This document shows, one piece after another, positions 50,989 through 59,688 of a stretch of 64,000 bases of DNA. The notes below the pieces were generated by a model that was not told the DNA's origin, ran no database searches, and saw only the letters and a list, made by a program, of their open reading frames with translations. Origin of the DNA: Bacteroides sp. (GTDB taxonomy: Bacteria > Bacteroidota > Bacteroidia > Bacteroidales > Bacteroidaceae); NCBI RefSeq assembly GCF_030151085.1, contig NZ_JASLER010000053.1:23238-87237 (forward strand), read 5' to 3'. Within the stretch, counting starts at the first letter, position 1, and each line of letters starts with the position of its first letter. A program made the translations under genes and the position numbers.

Positions 50989-51972
50989 ATGGTTTTTGCC
51001 AATATTGAATATTTATTTTTGCTACTGTTGCTTATACCTTATATAGTATGGTATATCATGACGCGAAAGAATAGCGAAGCTACGCTTCAGATTTCGGATG
51101 CTCGTGTGTATGCCCATACTCCGAAGAGTTATAAGAATTACTTGTTGCATGCACCGTTTGTATTGCGGATTATTACATTAATACTGATTATCTTTATTTT
51201 GGCACGCCCCCAAACTACCAATAGCTGGCAGAACAGTGAAATTGAAGGTATCGACATTATGCTCGCTATGGACGTATCTACGAGTATGCTTGCTGAGGAT
51301 TTGAAACCGAATCGTTTGGAAGCTGCCAAAGATGTAGCCGCTGAATTTATAAATGGACGTCCGAATGATAATATAGGTATAACCTTATTTGCCGGTGAGA
51401 GTTTTACACAATGCCCACTAACCGTGGATCATGCCGTACTGCTGAATTTACTTAAAGATATGAAGTGCGGACTGGTTGAAGATGGTACGGCAATCGGAAT
51501 GGGTATTGCCAATGCAGTTACCCGTCTGAAAGACAGTAAAGCTAAATCAAAAGTGATCATTTTGTTGACGGATGGTGTCAACAATAAGGGTGATATTTCT
51601 CCTTTAACAGCCGCTGAAATTGCAAAGAGCTTTGGTATTCGTGTTTATACCATCGGTGTAGGTACTAATGGTATGGCTCCATATCCTTATCCTGTAGGTG
51701 GAACTGTGCAATACGTCAATATGCCGGTTGAAATTGATGAGAAGACTTTGACACAGATTGCCGGTACTACTGATGGTAACTATTTCCGTGCTACCAGTAA
51801 CTCTAAACTGAAAGAGGTTTACGAAGAAATCGACAAGTTGGAGAAGACAAAATTAAATGTGAAAGAATATAGTAAACGTCAGGAAGAGTTCCGTTGGTTT
51901 GCACTGGCAGCTCTTTTCTGTGTATTGCTGGAAGTTCTGTTACGTAACTCCATCCTAAAGAAGATACCATAA
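50989..51972 (+). CDS. batA: Aerotolerance protein BatA, vWA domain
   Basis: The 327-aa protein has two N-terminal hydrophobic segments (EYLFLLLLLIPYIVWYIM and HAPFVLRIITLILIIFILARP). A vWA domain with an intact MIDAS, AMDVSTSMLAED (DxSxS, residues about 93-97), follows, then ITLFAGESFTQCPLT and a C-terminal anchor. In Bacteroides the Bat proteins were named for aerotolerance and are thought to form a periplasmic/inner-membrane complex with MoxR. It is the first of five genes batA-E, with repeat-bearing spaces before batA and batB. Confidence 0.93.
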   Translation: MVFANIEYLFLLLLLIPYIVWYIMTRKNSEATLQISDARVYAHTPKSYKNYLLHAPFVLRIITLILIIFILARPQTTNSWQNSEIEGIDIMLAMDVSTSMLAEDLKPNRLEAAKDVAAEFINGRPNDNIGITLFAGESFTQCPLTVDHAVLLNLLKDMKCGLVEDGTAIGMGIANAVTRLKDSKAKSKVIILLTDGVNNKGDISPLTAAEIAKSFGIRVYTIGVGTNGMAPYPYPVGGTVQYVNMPVEIDEKTLTQIAGTTDGNYFRATSNSKLKEVYEEIDKLEKTKLNVKEYSKRQEEFRWFALAALFCVLLEVLLRNSILKKIP

Positions 51973-52006
51973 AAAAGTTCTTTGTGCGATTAGTTATTGC
52001 GTAGCC

Positions 52007-52040
52007 AAATTGTAAATTGTAAATCGTTAAATTGTAAATA
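52007..52040. repeat. AT-rich short repeat before batB
   Basis: AAATTGTAAATTGTAAATCG then TTAAATTGTAAAT; nearly the same as 50954-50985. Confidence 0.7.
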
Positions 52041-52045
52041 GAAAG

Positions 52046-53074
52046 ATGTTTCGATTTGAAGAACCTGCATATTTGTACTTGTTACTGTTGCTACCTTTCC
52101 TGGTAGCCTTCTACTTGTACTCCAATTACCGGAAGCGAAAAGCTATCCGTAAGTTCGGTGATCCGGTACTGATGTCCCAGTTGATGCCGGATGTATCTAA
52201 ATATCGTCCGGATGTGAAGTTTTGGATTGTATTTGCCGCAATCGGGTTATTTGCTGTATTGCTGGCTCGTCCTCAATTTGGCTCTAAACTAGAGACGGTG
52301 AAACGTCAGGGAGTGGAGGTTATGATTGCACTCGATATTTCCAATTCAATGTTAGCTCAAGATGTGCAACCCAGCCGTTTGGAAAAAGCAAAGAGGTTGG
52401 TTGCACAGTTGGTAGACAAGATGCAGAATGATAAAGTGGGTATGATAGTCTTTGCTGGTGATGCGTTTACGCAATTGCCTATAACGAGTGATTACATCTC
52501 TGCTAAAATGTTTTTGGAATCTATTGATCCTTCGTTGATATCCAAACAAGGTACGGCTATTGGTGCGGCAATAAATTTGGCTGCTCGTAGTTTTACACCA
52601 CAAGAGGGAGTAGGACGTACCATTATCGTAATTACTGATGGCGAGAATCATGAGGGTGGTGCGGTGGAAGCTGCTAAAGCTGCAAACGAGAAAGGTATTC
52701 AAGTCAATGTACTGGGAGTCGGTATGCCTGATGGGGCACCTATTCCAATTCAAGGTACCAATGATTTTCGTCGCGATCGTGAAGGTAATGTCATCGTGAC
52801 CCGTTTGAATGAGGAAATGTGTCAGGAGATTGCTAAAGCTGGAAATGGCATCTATGTGAGAGTAGATAACTCCAACAGTGCCCAAAAAGCTATTAGTCAA
52901 GAAATTAATAAGATGGCAAAAGCTGATGTAGAAACGCAGGTTTATACGGAATTCAATGAGCAGTTCCAAGCTATAGCGTGGATCATTTTGTTATTGCTGT
53001 TAGCGGAAATGCTGATATTGGAACGTAAAAATCCTCTTTTCCGCAACATTCATTTGTTTTCTAATAAGAAATGA
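52046..53074 (+). CDS. batB: Aerotolerance protein BatB, vWA domain
   Basis: The 342-aa paralogue of BatA has the same plan: N-terminal helices (YLYLLLLLPFLVAFYLYS and FWIVFAAIGLFAVLLARPQFG), MIDAS ALDISNSMLAQD, then IVFAGDAFTQLPIT and TDGENHEGG, and a C-terminal helix (IAWIILLLLLAEMLIL). The stop (53072-53074) overlaps the batC start ATGA. BatA and BatB probably pair in the complex. Confidence 0.93.
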   Translation: MFRFEEPAYLYLLLLLPFLVAFYLYSNYRKRKAIRKFGDPVLMSQLMPDVSKYRPDVKFWIVFAAIGLFAVLLARPQFGSKLETVKRQGVEVMIALDISNSMLAQDVQPSRLEKAKRLVAQLVDKMQNDKVGMIVFAGDAFTQLPITSDYISAKMFLESIDPSLISKQGTAIGAAINLAARSFTPQEGVGRTIIVITDGENHEGGAVEAAKAANEKGIQVNVLGVGMPDGAPIPIQGTNDFRRDREGNVIVTRLNEEMCQEIAKAGNGIYVRVDNSNSAQKAISQEINKMAKADVETQVYTEFNEQFQAIAWIILLLLLAEMLILERKNPLFRNIHLFSNKK

Positions 53075-53784
53075 TGCGTATGTTACAGAAGAAATATATT
53101 GGAATGATTTTGCTACTGCTCATTGCAGTGGCAGCATCTGCACAAAAGGCAGAACGCGACTTTATCCGCAAAGGAAACCGTTCTTTTAAAGACAGTGTAT
53201 ATGTAAATGCGGAAGTAAGTTATCGGAAAGCTCTGGAAGTAAATCCCCAATCAACAGTATCTATGTTTAATTTGGGAAATACTTTAGCTCAGCAGAATAA
53301 GGTGAAAGAGGCGATGGAGCAGTATGTTGGAGCTACAAAAGTAGAGAAAGATAAGTCGAATTTAGCTCAGATCTACCATAATATGGGAGTTATCTTGCAT
53401 TCTCAGAAAGATTATGCGAAAGCTGTGGAAGCTTATAAACAATCATTGCGTAATAATCCTAAAGATAATGAGACTCGTTATAATCTTGCATTAGCTCAGA
53501 AAATGCTGAAAGACCAGCAAAATCAAGATCAGAATCAAGACCAAAACAAAGATCAGAAGCAAGATCAACAAAAAGATCAAGATAAGCAGGATCAAAATAA
53601 ACAAGACCAACAGAAGAACCAAGATCAGCAACAACCTCCAAAGCCTGAGAAGAAGGATGATCAAATGTCAAAGGAGAATGCAGAGCAGCTTCTGAACTCA
53701 GTTATGCAGGATGAAAAGGATGTGCAAGACAAGGTGAAAAAGCAACAAGTTCTCCAAGGTGGCCGTTTGGAAAAAGATTGGTAA
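53071..53784 (+). CDS. batC: Aerotolerance protein BatC, TPR
   Basis: The 237-aa exported protein has a signal peptide (IGMILLLLIAVAASA-QKA). Three TPR-like units follow (FIRKGNRSFKDSVYVNAEVSYRKALEVNPQ, VSMFNLGNTLAQQNKVKEAMEQYV, YHNMGVILHSQKDYAKAVEAYKQSLRNNP). Next comes a long low-complexity Q/D/K/N stretch of the form NQDQNQDQNKDQKQDQ, and a final charged helix. The first ATG overlaps the batB stop; a second ATG lies 9 nt in. It is likely a scaffold for the Bat complex in the periplasm. Confidence 0.9.
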   Translation: MMRMLQKKYIGMILLLLIAVAASAQKAERDFIRKGNRSFKDSVYVNAEVSYRKALEVNPQSTVSMFNLGNTLAQQNKVKEAMEQYVGATKVEKDKSNLAQIYHNMGVILHSQKDYAKAVEAYKQSLRNNPKDNETRYNLALAQKMLKDQQNQDQNQDQNKDQKQDQQKDQDKQDQNKQDQQKNQDQQQPPKPEKKDDQMSKENAEQLLNSVMQDEKDVQDKVKKQQVLQGGRLEKDW

Positions 53785-53805
53785 CACATAAATAGGAAAT
53801 AATAT

Positions 53806-55656
53806 ATGAGAAAAATAGTTTTCTTATGGATAATGCTGATATCAGTCAGTATATGTGCTTTTGCTGATGGCAAAGCATCATTTACTGCGACTGCGCCTGA
53901 TGCTATAGCGGTAGGCGATCAGTTCAGACTGTCATATACAGTAACTACGCAGAACGTGAGAGATTTTCGCGCTCCATCTATTAAAGGATTTGATGTATTG
54001 ATGGGTCCTAGCCGTTCACAACAGAATAGTGTACAGATAATTAATGGTCAAACTACTTCAACGAGTAGTATTACCTTTACTTACATCCTGTTGGCTAATA
54101 CAGAAGGTAGTTTTACTATTCCCGGGGCTACGATTACCGCTGATGGTAACCAATTGGTATCTAATTCAGTGCAGATAAAAGTCTTGCCAGCTGACCAGGC
54201 AAATGCTGGAACATCTTCCGGCAATAGTGGTGGTGGTAAACAAAGTGGTGGTACAAGTCGTGCTTCATCGGGAACAGCTGTTTCCAGCAGTGACTTGTTT
54301 ATTATTCCTACAGCTAGTAAAACAACTGTATATGAGCAGGAGGCTTTCTTATTAACATATAAGATTTATACATTAGTAGATTTACGTATGTTTGATAATG
54401 TAAAGTTGCCCGATTTTAAAGGATTCCATTCGCAAGAGGTTGAGTTGCCTAATGATAGAAGATGGGGCTTGGAACATTATAAAGGTAGAAATTATCAAAC
54501 TACTGTTTATAGACAATTCGTATTGTTTCCGCAACAATCAGGTAAGTTGACGATTGATGCTGCTCGCTTTGATGCTTCTATTGCTAAAGCAACACAGGCA
54601 GTTGATCCATTTGAAGCATTCTTTAATGGTGGTAGTAACTACGTGGAAGTAAAGAAGACGATTATGACTCCACAATTAACCATTAATGTCAATCCATTAC
54701 CTGCTGGCAAACCGGCTGATTTTTCAGGTGGAGTGGGAGAGTTTAATATAACTTCTTCTATTAATAGTACGAATGTTAAGACGAATGATGCTATTACAGT
54801 GAAGATTGTTATTTCTGGAACTGGTAATTTGAAGCTTTTATCTAATCCGGAAATCAAATTCCCGGAAGATTTTGAAGTATATGATCCAAAAGTGGACAAT
54901 AAGTTCCGCTTAACAAATTCTGGCCTTTCAGGTAGTAAAGTAATTGAATATCTTGCTATTCCGCGTACTGCTGGAACTTATAAGATACCTGCCGTAAAAT
55001 TCAGTTATTTTGATATTAATACTCGTTCTTATAAGACGCTAACTACAGAAGAATATGAATTACATGTAGAGAAAGGTGCAGGAAATGCCGCTCAAACTAT
55101 TGCAAACTTTACTAACAAAGAAGATTTGAAAGTACTGAATGAGGATATCCGTTATATCAAACAAAATGATGTAACTCTTTCTCAGAAAGGTGATTTCTTC
55201 TATGGCTCATTGACATATTGGTTATTCTATTTAGTACCTGGAGTTGCGTTTATCATATTCTTTATAATCTATCGTAAGCAAATAGCTGCCAATGCAAATG
55301 TTGCCAAAATGCGTACTAAAAAGGCTAATAAGGTTGCTGTAAAACGTATGAAGCAAGCAGGCAAATTATTGACCGAGAATAAGAAAGATGACTTCTATGA
55401 TGAAGTGTTGAAAGCACTTTGGGGGTATATCAGTGATAAACTGAATATTCCGGTATCTCGTTTATCGAAGGATAATATCGTTGAAGAACTTCGCAATTAT
55501 GGCGTTTCTGATGCATTGATAGAGGAGTTTCTTGATACATTGAATAATTGTGAGTTTGCCCGTTTTGCACCTGGTGATGATAATCAGGCTATGGATAAGG
55601 TTTACTCTGCTTCATTGGAGGTTATCAGCAAAATGGAAAATTCAATTAAACACTAA
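53806..55656 (+). CDS. batD: Aerotolerance protein BatD
   Basis: The 616-aa protein has a signal peptide (MRKIVFLWIMLISVSICAFA). Repeated Ig-like/BatD periplasmic domains follow (SFTATAPDAIAVGDQFRLSYTV, PDFKGFHSQEVELPNDRRW, VEFNITSSINSTNVKTNDAITVKIVISGTGNLKLL). Near residue 470-492 lies a membrane helix (TYWLFYLVPGVAFIIFFIIYRK), then a cytoplasmic helical part (VAKMRTKKANKVAVKRMKQAGKLL). Length and layout are usual for BatD. It lies between batC and batE with short spacers (21 and 16 nt). Confidence 0.93.
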   Translation: MRKIVFLWIMLISVSICAFADGKASFTATAPDAIAVGDQFRLSYTVTTQNVRDFRAPSIKGFDVLMGPSRSQQNSVQIINGQTTSTSSITFTYILLANTEGSFTIPGATITADGNQLVSNSVQIKVLPADQANAGTSSGNSGGGKQSGGTSRASSGTAVSSSDLFIIPTASKTTVYEQEAFLLTYKIYTLVDLRMFDNVKLPDFKGFHSQEVELPNDRRWGLEHYKGRNYQTTVYRQFVLFPQQSGKLTIDAARFDASIAKATQAVDPFEAFFNGGSNYVEVKKTIMTPQLTINVNPLPAGKPADFSGGVGEFNITSSINSTNVKTNDAITVKIVISGTGNLKLLSNPEIKFPEDFEVYDPKVDNKFRLTNSGLSGSKVIEYLAIPRTAGTYKIPAVKFSYFDINTRSYKTLTTEEYELHVEKGAGNAAQTIANFTNKEDLKVLNEDIRYIKQNDVTLSQKGDFFYGSLTYWLFYLVPGVAFIIFFIIYRKQIAANANVAKMRTKKANKVAVKRMKQAGKLLTENKKDDFYDEVLKALWGYISDKLNIPVSRLSKDNIVEELRNYGVSDALIEEFLDTLNNCEFARFAPGDDNQAMDKVYSASLEVISKMENSIKH

Positions 55657-55672
55657 TTAGGAGGGTACAATA

Positions 55673-56506
55673 ATGAAGAAAATACTATTTTTTACCCTTA
55701 GCTTGTTGCTGTCAGTAAATACTTTTGCACAGGATTCTACCGTTGTAGATACTCTACAATCAACAAATGATTCAATACCTGCACATGCAGAATTCTCTGC
55801 TGCGAAACAGCAAGGTAATGTAACTAAGGCTGAAGGGGACAGTGCTTATATACGAAATGATTTTGCTTCTGCAATTCAGATATATGAAAATCTATTAAAG
55901 AAGGGTGAAGCTGCTGAAGTTTATTATAACTTAGGAAACAGTTATTATAAAGCTGGTGATATAGCAAAAGCTATTTTGAATTATGAACGTGCTTTATTGT
56001 TACAACCAGGCAATGCAGATGTTCGTGCTAATTTAGAAATAGCTCGTTCGAAAACAATAGATAAAGTTGTTCCGGTACCTGAGATATTCTTTGTGTCTTG
56101 GATAAAATCCTTGATTAATAGTATGAGCATAGATGCTTGGGCTAAGTTAGGAGTTGTATTTTTTATCCTTTTATTAGGTGCTTTATATTTATTCTTTTTT
56201 TCCAAACAGATTGTATGGAAAAAAACAGGATTTATTGGAGGATTAGTTCTTTTAGCGTTTGTCATTTTGACTAATGTTTTTGCATCTCAGCAAAAGAATG
56301 AATTAATTGACCGTAATGATGCAATCGTCTTGTCTCCGAGCGTTACAGTGCGTAGCACACCTAGTGATAGTGGTACGAGCCTATTTATTCTACATGAGGG
56401 ACATAAAGTTGAAATAAAAGATAATTCAATGCGTGAATGGAAAGAGATCCGTTTGGAAGATGGCAAAGTAGGTTGGGTACCAGCTTCTGCTATTGAGATG
56501 ATCTAA
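55673..56506 (+). CDS. batE: Aerotolerance protein BatE, TPR plus SH3-like end
   Basis: The 277-aa protein has a signal peptide (MKKILFFTLSLLLSVNTFA). TPR units (NDFASAIQIYENLLKKGEAAEVYYNLGNSYYKAGDIAKAILNYERALLLQPGN) follow, then two membrane helices at about 156-174 (WAKLGVVFFILLLGALYLFFF) and 184-200 (GLVLLAFVILTNVFA). The end is a bacterial SH3-like domain (VTVRSTPSDSGTSLFILHEGHKVEI...WVPASAIE). It closes the bat operon; a terminator follows at 56528. Confidence 0.93.
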   Translation: MKKILFFTLSLLLSVNTFAQDSTVVDTLQSTNDSIPAHAEFSAAKQQGNVTKAEGDSAYIRNDFASAIQIYENLLKKGEAAEVYYNLGNSYYKAGDIAKAILNYERALLLQPGNADVRANLEIARSKTIDKVVPVPEIFFVSWIKSLINSMSIDAWAKLGVVFFILLLGALYLFFFSKQIVWKKTGFIGGLVLLAFVILTNVFASQQKNELIDRNDAIVLSPSVTVRSTPSDSGTSLFILHEGHKVEIKDNSMREWKEIRLEDGKVGWVPASAIEMI

Positions 56507-56527
56507 GCGTTTTGATACAATAGGAAT

Positions 56528-56590
56528 GGCTCATATAAAAGGAAGAGTATTATTATCTTCTTTTTTGTATGAGCCTTTTCTTTTTTTGCT
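56528..56590 (+). terminator. Intrinsic terminator of the bat operon
   Basis: GGCTCATA (56528-56535) pairs with TATGAGCC (56568-56575), with an inner GGAAGA/TCTTCT pairing, then TTTTCTTTTTTT. The 196 nt from there to the next gene show no further gene. Confidence 0.8.
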
Positions 56591-56771
56591 GCTCTAATAT
56601 TTCCTGAATTCATCGTGATTTTTCTGAAATAAGACAATCCATTGTTTATTTTCCTTGTATACGATTTCTTTTTCAAAAAAGTTAAAGGAATAGTTTGTTT
56701 TATCTTTTTTTTTCCTTAAGTTTATAGCGTGATAATAAAAACATGGAGTATTAACCATTAAATTTATAAAT

Positions 56772-57047
56772 ATGAGAACAATAACATTTAATGAACTACG
56801 TAAAATTAAAGACTCATTGCCTAGTGGTAGTATGCATAGAATAGCTGATGAACTTGGACTAAATGTTGATACAGTAAGAAATTTCTTCGGCGGACATAAC
56901 TTTAAAGAAGGAAAAAGTGTTGGGATTCACTTGGAACCAGGTCCTGATGGCGGGTTAGTAATGATCGACGATACTACTGTTCTAGACCGGGCATTAAAGA
57001 TTTTAGATGAAATAGCAGCTAAAACCGCAGAACCCATTAGAGCTTAA
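56772..57047 (+). CDS. Small HTH-like conserved protein
   Basis: The 91-aa protein MRTITFNELRKIKDSLPSGSMHRIADELGLNVDTVRNFFGGHNF has a helix-turn-helix-like N-terminal half (IADELGLNVDTVRNFF). A short strand part and an acidic helix (DRALKILDEIAAKTAEP) follow. It is common in Bacteroides but I know of no function; it may bind DNA. It has its own unit, with a terminator at 57065-57097. Confidence 0.75.
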   Translation: MRTITFNELRKIKDSLPSGSMHRIADELGLNVDTVRNFFGGHNFKEGKSVGIHLEPGPDGGLVMIDDTTVLDRALKILDEIAAKTAEPIRA

Positions 57048-57064
57048 GAAAAGAAAGTAAAAGG

Positions 57065-57097
57065 ATCCCAATTGCTGACAAACAATTGGGATTTCTT
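57065..57097 (+). terminator. Intrinsic terminator
   Basis: ATCCCAATTG (57065-57074), 8-nt loop, CAATTGGGAT (57083-57092), then TTCTT. The stem is perfect over 10 bp; the T run is weak. Confidence 0.8.
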
Positions 57098-57126
57098 ATT
57101 TGTTTTAATTTAAAAATTAATGGTTT

Positions 57127-58257
57127 ATGGAAGATAAATTAGTTACATTAGCTATTCTGACGTATGCAAAAGCGCAAATACTGAAGAATGTACTTGAGAA
57201 TGAGGGTATTGAAACCTATATAATGAACGTAAATCAGATACAGCCTGTTATATCTTCTGGTGTGCGTGTACGAATAAAGGAAAGCGATTTGCCTCATGCT
57301 CTAAAAATTACTGAAAGTTCAGCTTGGTTATCTGAGGAGGTAGTAGGAGGAAAGTCTCCCAAAATAGAGAAAACAAATAATAAAGTTCTTATTCCCGTAG
57401 ATTTCTCTAATTATTCGTTGAAAGCATGTGAGTTTGGTTTTAATTTTGCTCATAGTATAGGTGCAGAAGTTGTCTTGTTACATGTTTATTTTACACCTAT
57501 ATATGCAACTTCTTTACCTTATGGTGATGTGTTCAATTATCAACTTGCTGATGAAGAGAATGTTAAGAATATATTACAAAAAGTTCATGCTGATTTAAAT
57601 TCCTTATCAGACAAAGTAAAGGAAAAAGTTGCTACTGGAGAATTTCCTAGTGTAAAATATGCTTGTGTATTACGTGAAGGTATTCCTGAAGAGGAAGTCT
57701 TGCGTTATGCTAAAGAATATCGTCCACGAATTATTGTGATGGGAACAAGAGGTAAAAACCAGAAAGATATTGATTTAATTGGTAGTGTTACTGCAGAAGT
57801 AATTGAGCGTAGCCGAGTACCAGTATTGGCCATTCCGGAAAATACTCCTTTTAAGCAATTCGCTGAAGTGAAACGTATTGCTTTTATCACTAATTTTGAT
57901 CAACGTGATTTGATTGCTTTTGATTCTCTGATAAGTAGCTTGAAGCCATTTAAATTTGCTATTTCTTTAATTCATCTTTCAGATGTGAAAGATACATGGA
58001 ATGAGATTAAATTAGGCGGAATCAAAGAATATTTCCAAAAACAATATCCGTTATTAGATATTAGTTATGATGTTGTGAAAAACGATGATTTATTGAATAG
58101 TCTAGATACTTATATAAAAAGTAATCATATAGATATTATTGCATTGACTTCTTATAAGAGAAATATATTTTCTCGATTATTTAATCCCGGTATTGCCCGA
58201 AAAATGATTTTTCATTCTGATACACCTTTATTAGTTACTTACGGACGACCGAACTGA
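57127..58257 (+). CDS. DUF2007-USP-USP protein (universal stress)
   Basis: The 376-aa protein has three parts. Residues 1 to about 62 look like DUF2007 (VTLAILTYAKAQILKNVLENEGIETYIMN, then VRVRIKESDLPHALKI). Residues about 85-235 form a USP domain (KVLIPVDFSNYSLKACEFGFNFAHSIGAEVVLLHV, and the ATP-type MGTRGKNQKDIDLIGSVTAEVIERSRVPVLAIPE, i.e. G-x2-G-x9-G-S). Residues about 247-376 are a second USP-like domain (IAFITNFDQRDLIAFDSL...DTPLLVTYGRP), with less clear motif. Such tandem USPs act in stress or energy sensing. It is a single gene. Confidence 0.88.
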   Translation: MEDKLVTLAILTYAKAQILKNVLENEGIETYIMNVNQIQPVISSGVRVRIKESDLPHALKITESSAWLSEEVVGGKSPKIEKTNNKVLIPVDFSNYSLKACEFGFNFAHSIGAEVVLLHVYFTPIYATSLPYGDVFNYQLADEENVKNILQKVHADLNSLSDKVKEKVATGEFPSVKYACVLREGIPEEEVLRYAKEYRPRIIVMGTRGKNQKDIDLIGSVTAEVIERSRVPVLAIPENTPFKQFAEVKRIAFITNFDQRDLIAFDSLISSLKPFKFAISLIHLSDVKDTWNEIKLGGIKEYFQKQYPLLDISYDVVKNDDLLNSLDTYIKSNHIDIIALTSYKRNIFSRLFNPGIARKMIFHSDTPLLVTYGRPN

Positions 58258-58391
58258 TTTAAATATGCTTCTTATATTTGAGTAATAATCAGTATTATGT
58301 TTAATATACAAATCTAATTCATTATAATTTCATTAGTTAGCTCCCCTGATAGAGAAATAAAGCTTTTCATTGCAGAATTGCTAAAAAATAA

Positions 58392-58425
58392 AAGCCTAAC
58401 CAATTTTACTTGGTCAGGCTTTTTC
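58392..58425. terminator. Bidirectional terminator between convergent genes
   Basis: AAGCCTAACCAA (58392-58403) and TTGGTCAGGCTT (58410-58421) form an 11-of-12 stem with T runs on both strands (TTTTT on plus; TTTTATTTTTT on minus). It serves the USP and TPR genes. Confidence 0.9.
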
Positions 58426-58443
58426 ATTATAATCATTTTAGAA

Positions 58444-59658
58444 TTATTGCATCAGCTTTTCGATTTCATCGAATTCCGGTCCCATATCCAAATTATAATA
58501 TACTCTATAAAGACCATTCAACCACAAGTCTTTTTGATCAGGTTTCAATTGTCTTGCCTTCTCATAATTTGGTTTTGCCTTTTCATAGAAAGACTTTAAT
58601 GTAGTTTGGTCAACTTTGTATTTCGGATCGTTTACATCAGTTGTAGCCTTCTCTGAGAAATCTTGAGCTTGTAAACAGTAGATTAATCCTAAATTAGAGA
58701 ATGCCTCTGCGTAATTAGGATCTACTTCAACAGTCTTAGTATAGAACTCAATTGCCTTGTCATAGTCCTTCATGTTATGATAAAGATAGCCTTTTACATA
58801 CAGATAGAATGTATTATTGGGGTCTTTAGCTAACATATCATCAGCGAATTGCATAGCTTCATCATACTTGTTGTTATTGCTATAGTAGTCAATCAAATGG
58901 CCAAAGAAGAATGGGTGTTCAGGATACTTCTGAATACCTTCCTTCAATGAATTTACCCATTTTACTGTATCACCTTCAGCTTTCAAAGCAGTAGAAATAA
59001 ATTCCATTGCGTACTTTCCTACTTCTTTATCATTTTGTGCATAAGGAGCATACTTTAATACACTAGGATAATCTTCCATCTTAGCAGCTGCCAAACTTGC
59101 ATAATAAGCAATTTGAGGTAATACTGTGTCAGTTTTCAATAGGTTTTCTTTTTCGAACATCGGGTTTGATGCAACATCAACATAAGTTGCAAAGAATTCA
59201 AAAGCTTCTTTATTCTTATCTTGATTAAAGAATTGAATACCACCGTTGATTAAATTACCGCGTTCTGCCAAAATAGAAGCAGAATTTGATTTTCTGAATT
59301 TATTTTTAATCTTGCCTTTTTCATCAGGAAGTTGTGCAAGTTCATCACATTTGAAGTAGTATTTACACATGTTCAATGCACTATTGTACACCTGAAGAGT
59401 ATCGTATGGCTTTCTCAGGTAGGCATTTTCCATTTCTTTTTCACTTCTTTTCTTTTGAATAAGACCGGCTACATCCCAAGTTTCAGGTTTATCCTTTGTT
59501 TCGGGATTAGTCAAAGCTTCATTGATCAGCGCTTCTGCTTTGGCAAAATCTGGCTTTACTTCATTAGCAATACTTTTAGCTTCTTTTACACTCTTTTCTT
59601 GAGCAAATACAAAGCTAGCGGCAAGTAGTAAAACCATTGAAAATAGTACTCTTTTCAT
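58444..59658 (-). CDS. Secreted TPR protein
   Basis: The 404-aa protein starts with a signal peptide (MKRVLFSMVLLLAASFVFAQEKS, cleavage near residue 19). It has many helical repeats; the clearest TPRs are PNNTFYLYVKGYLYHNMKDYDKAIEFYTKTVEVDPN and YAEAFSNLGLIYCLQAQ (about 285-335). It is predicted periplasmic. It lies 30 nt downstream of gyrA on the same strand, so it is likely co-transcribed with it. Function not known. Confidence 0.88.
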   Translation of the reverse strand: MKRVLFSMVLLLAASFVFAQEKSVKEAKSIANEVKPDFAKAEALINEALTNPETKDKPETWDVAGLIQKKRSEKEMENAYLRKPYDTLQVYNSALNMCKYYFKCDELAQLPDEKGKIKNKFRKSNSASILAERGNLINGGIQFFNQDKNKEAFEFFATYVDVASNPMFEKENLLKTDTVLPQIAYYASLAAAKMEDYPSVLKYAPYAQNDKEVGKYAMEFISTALKAEGDTVKWVNSLKEGIQKYPEHPFFFGHLIDYYSNNNKYDEAMQFADDMLAKDPNNTFYLYVKGYLYHNMKDYDKAIEFYTKTVEVDPNYAEAFSNLGLIYCLQAQDFSEKATTDVNDPKYKVDQTTLKSFYEKAKPNYEKARQLKPDQKDLWLNGLYRVYYNLDMGPEFDEIEKLMQ

Positions 59659-59688
59659 GATTGTAGAAAATTTAAATTAATATTATGT

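Noticed and set aside
53510..53640. Q/D/K repeat tract in batC as a frameshift or assembly artefact
   Set aside because: The frame stays open through the tract and into a normal charged end; such tracts are common in BatC proteins.
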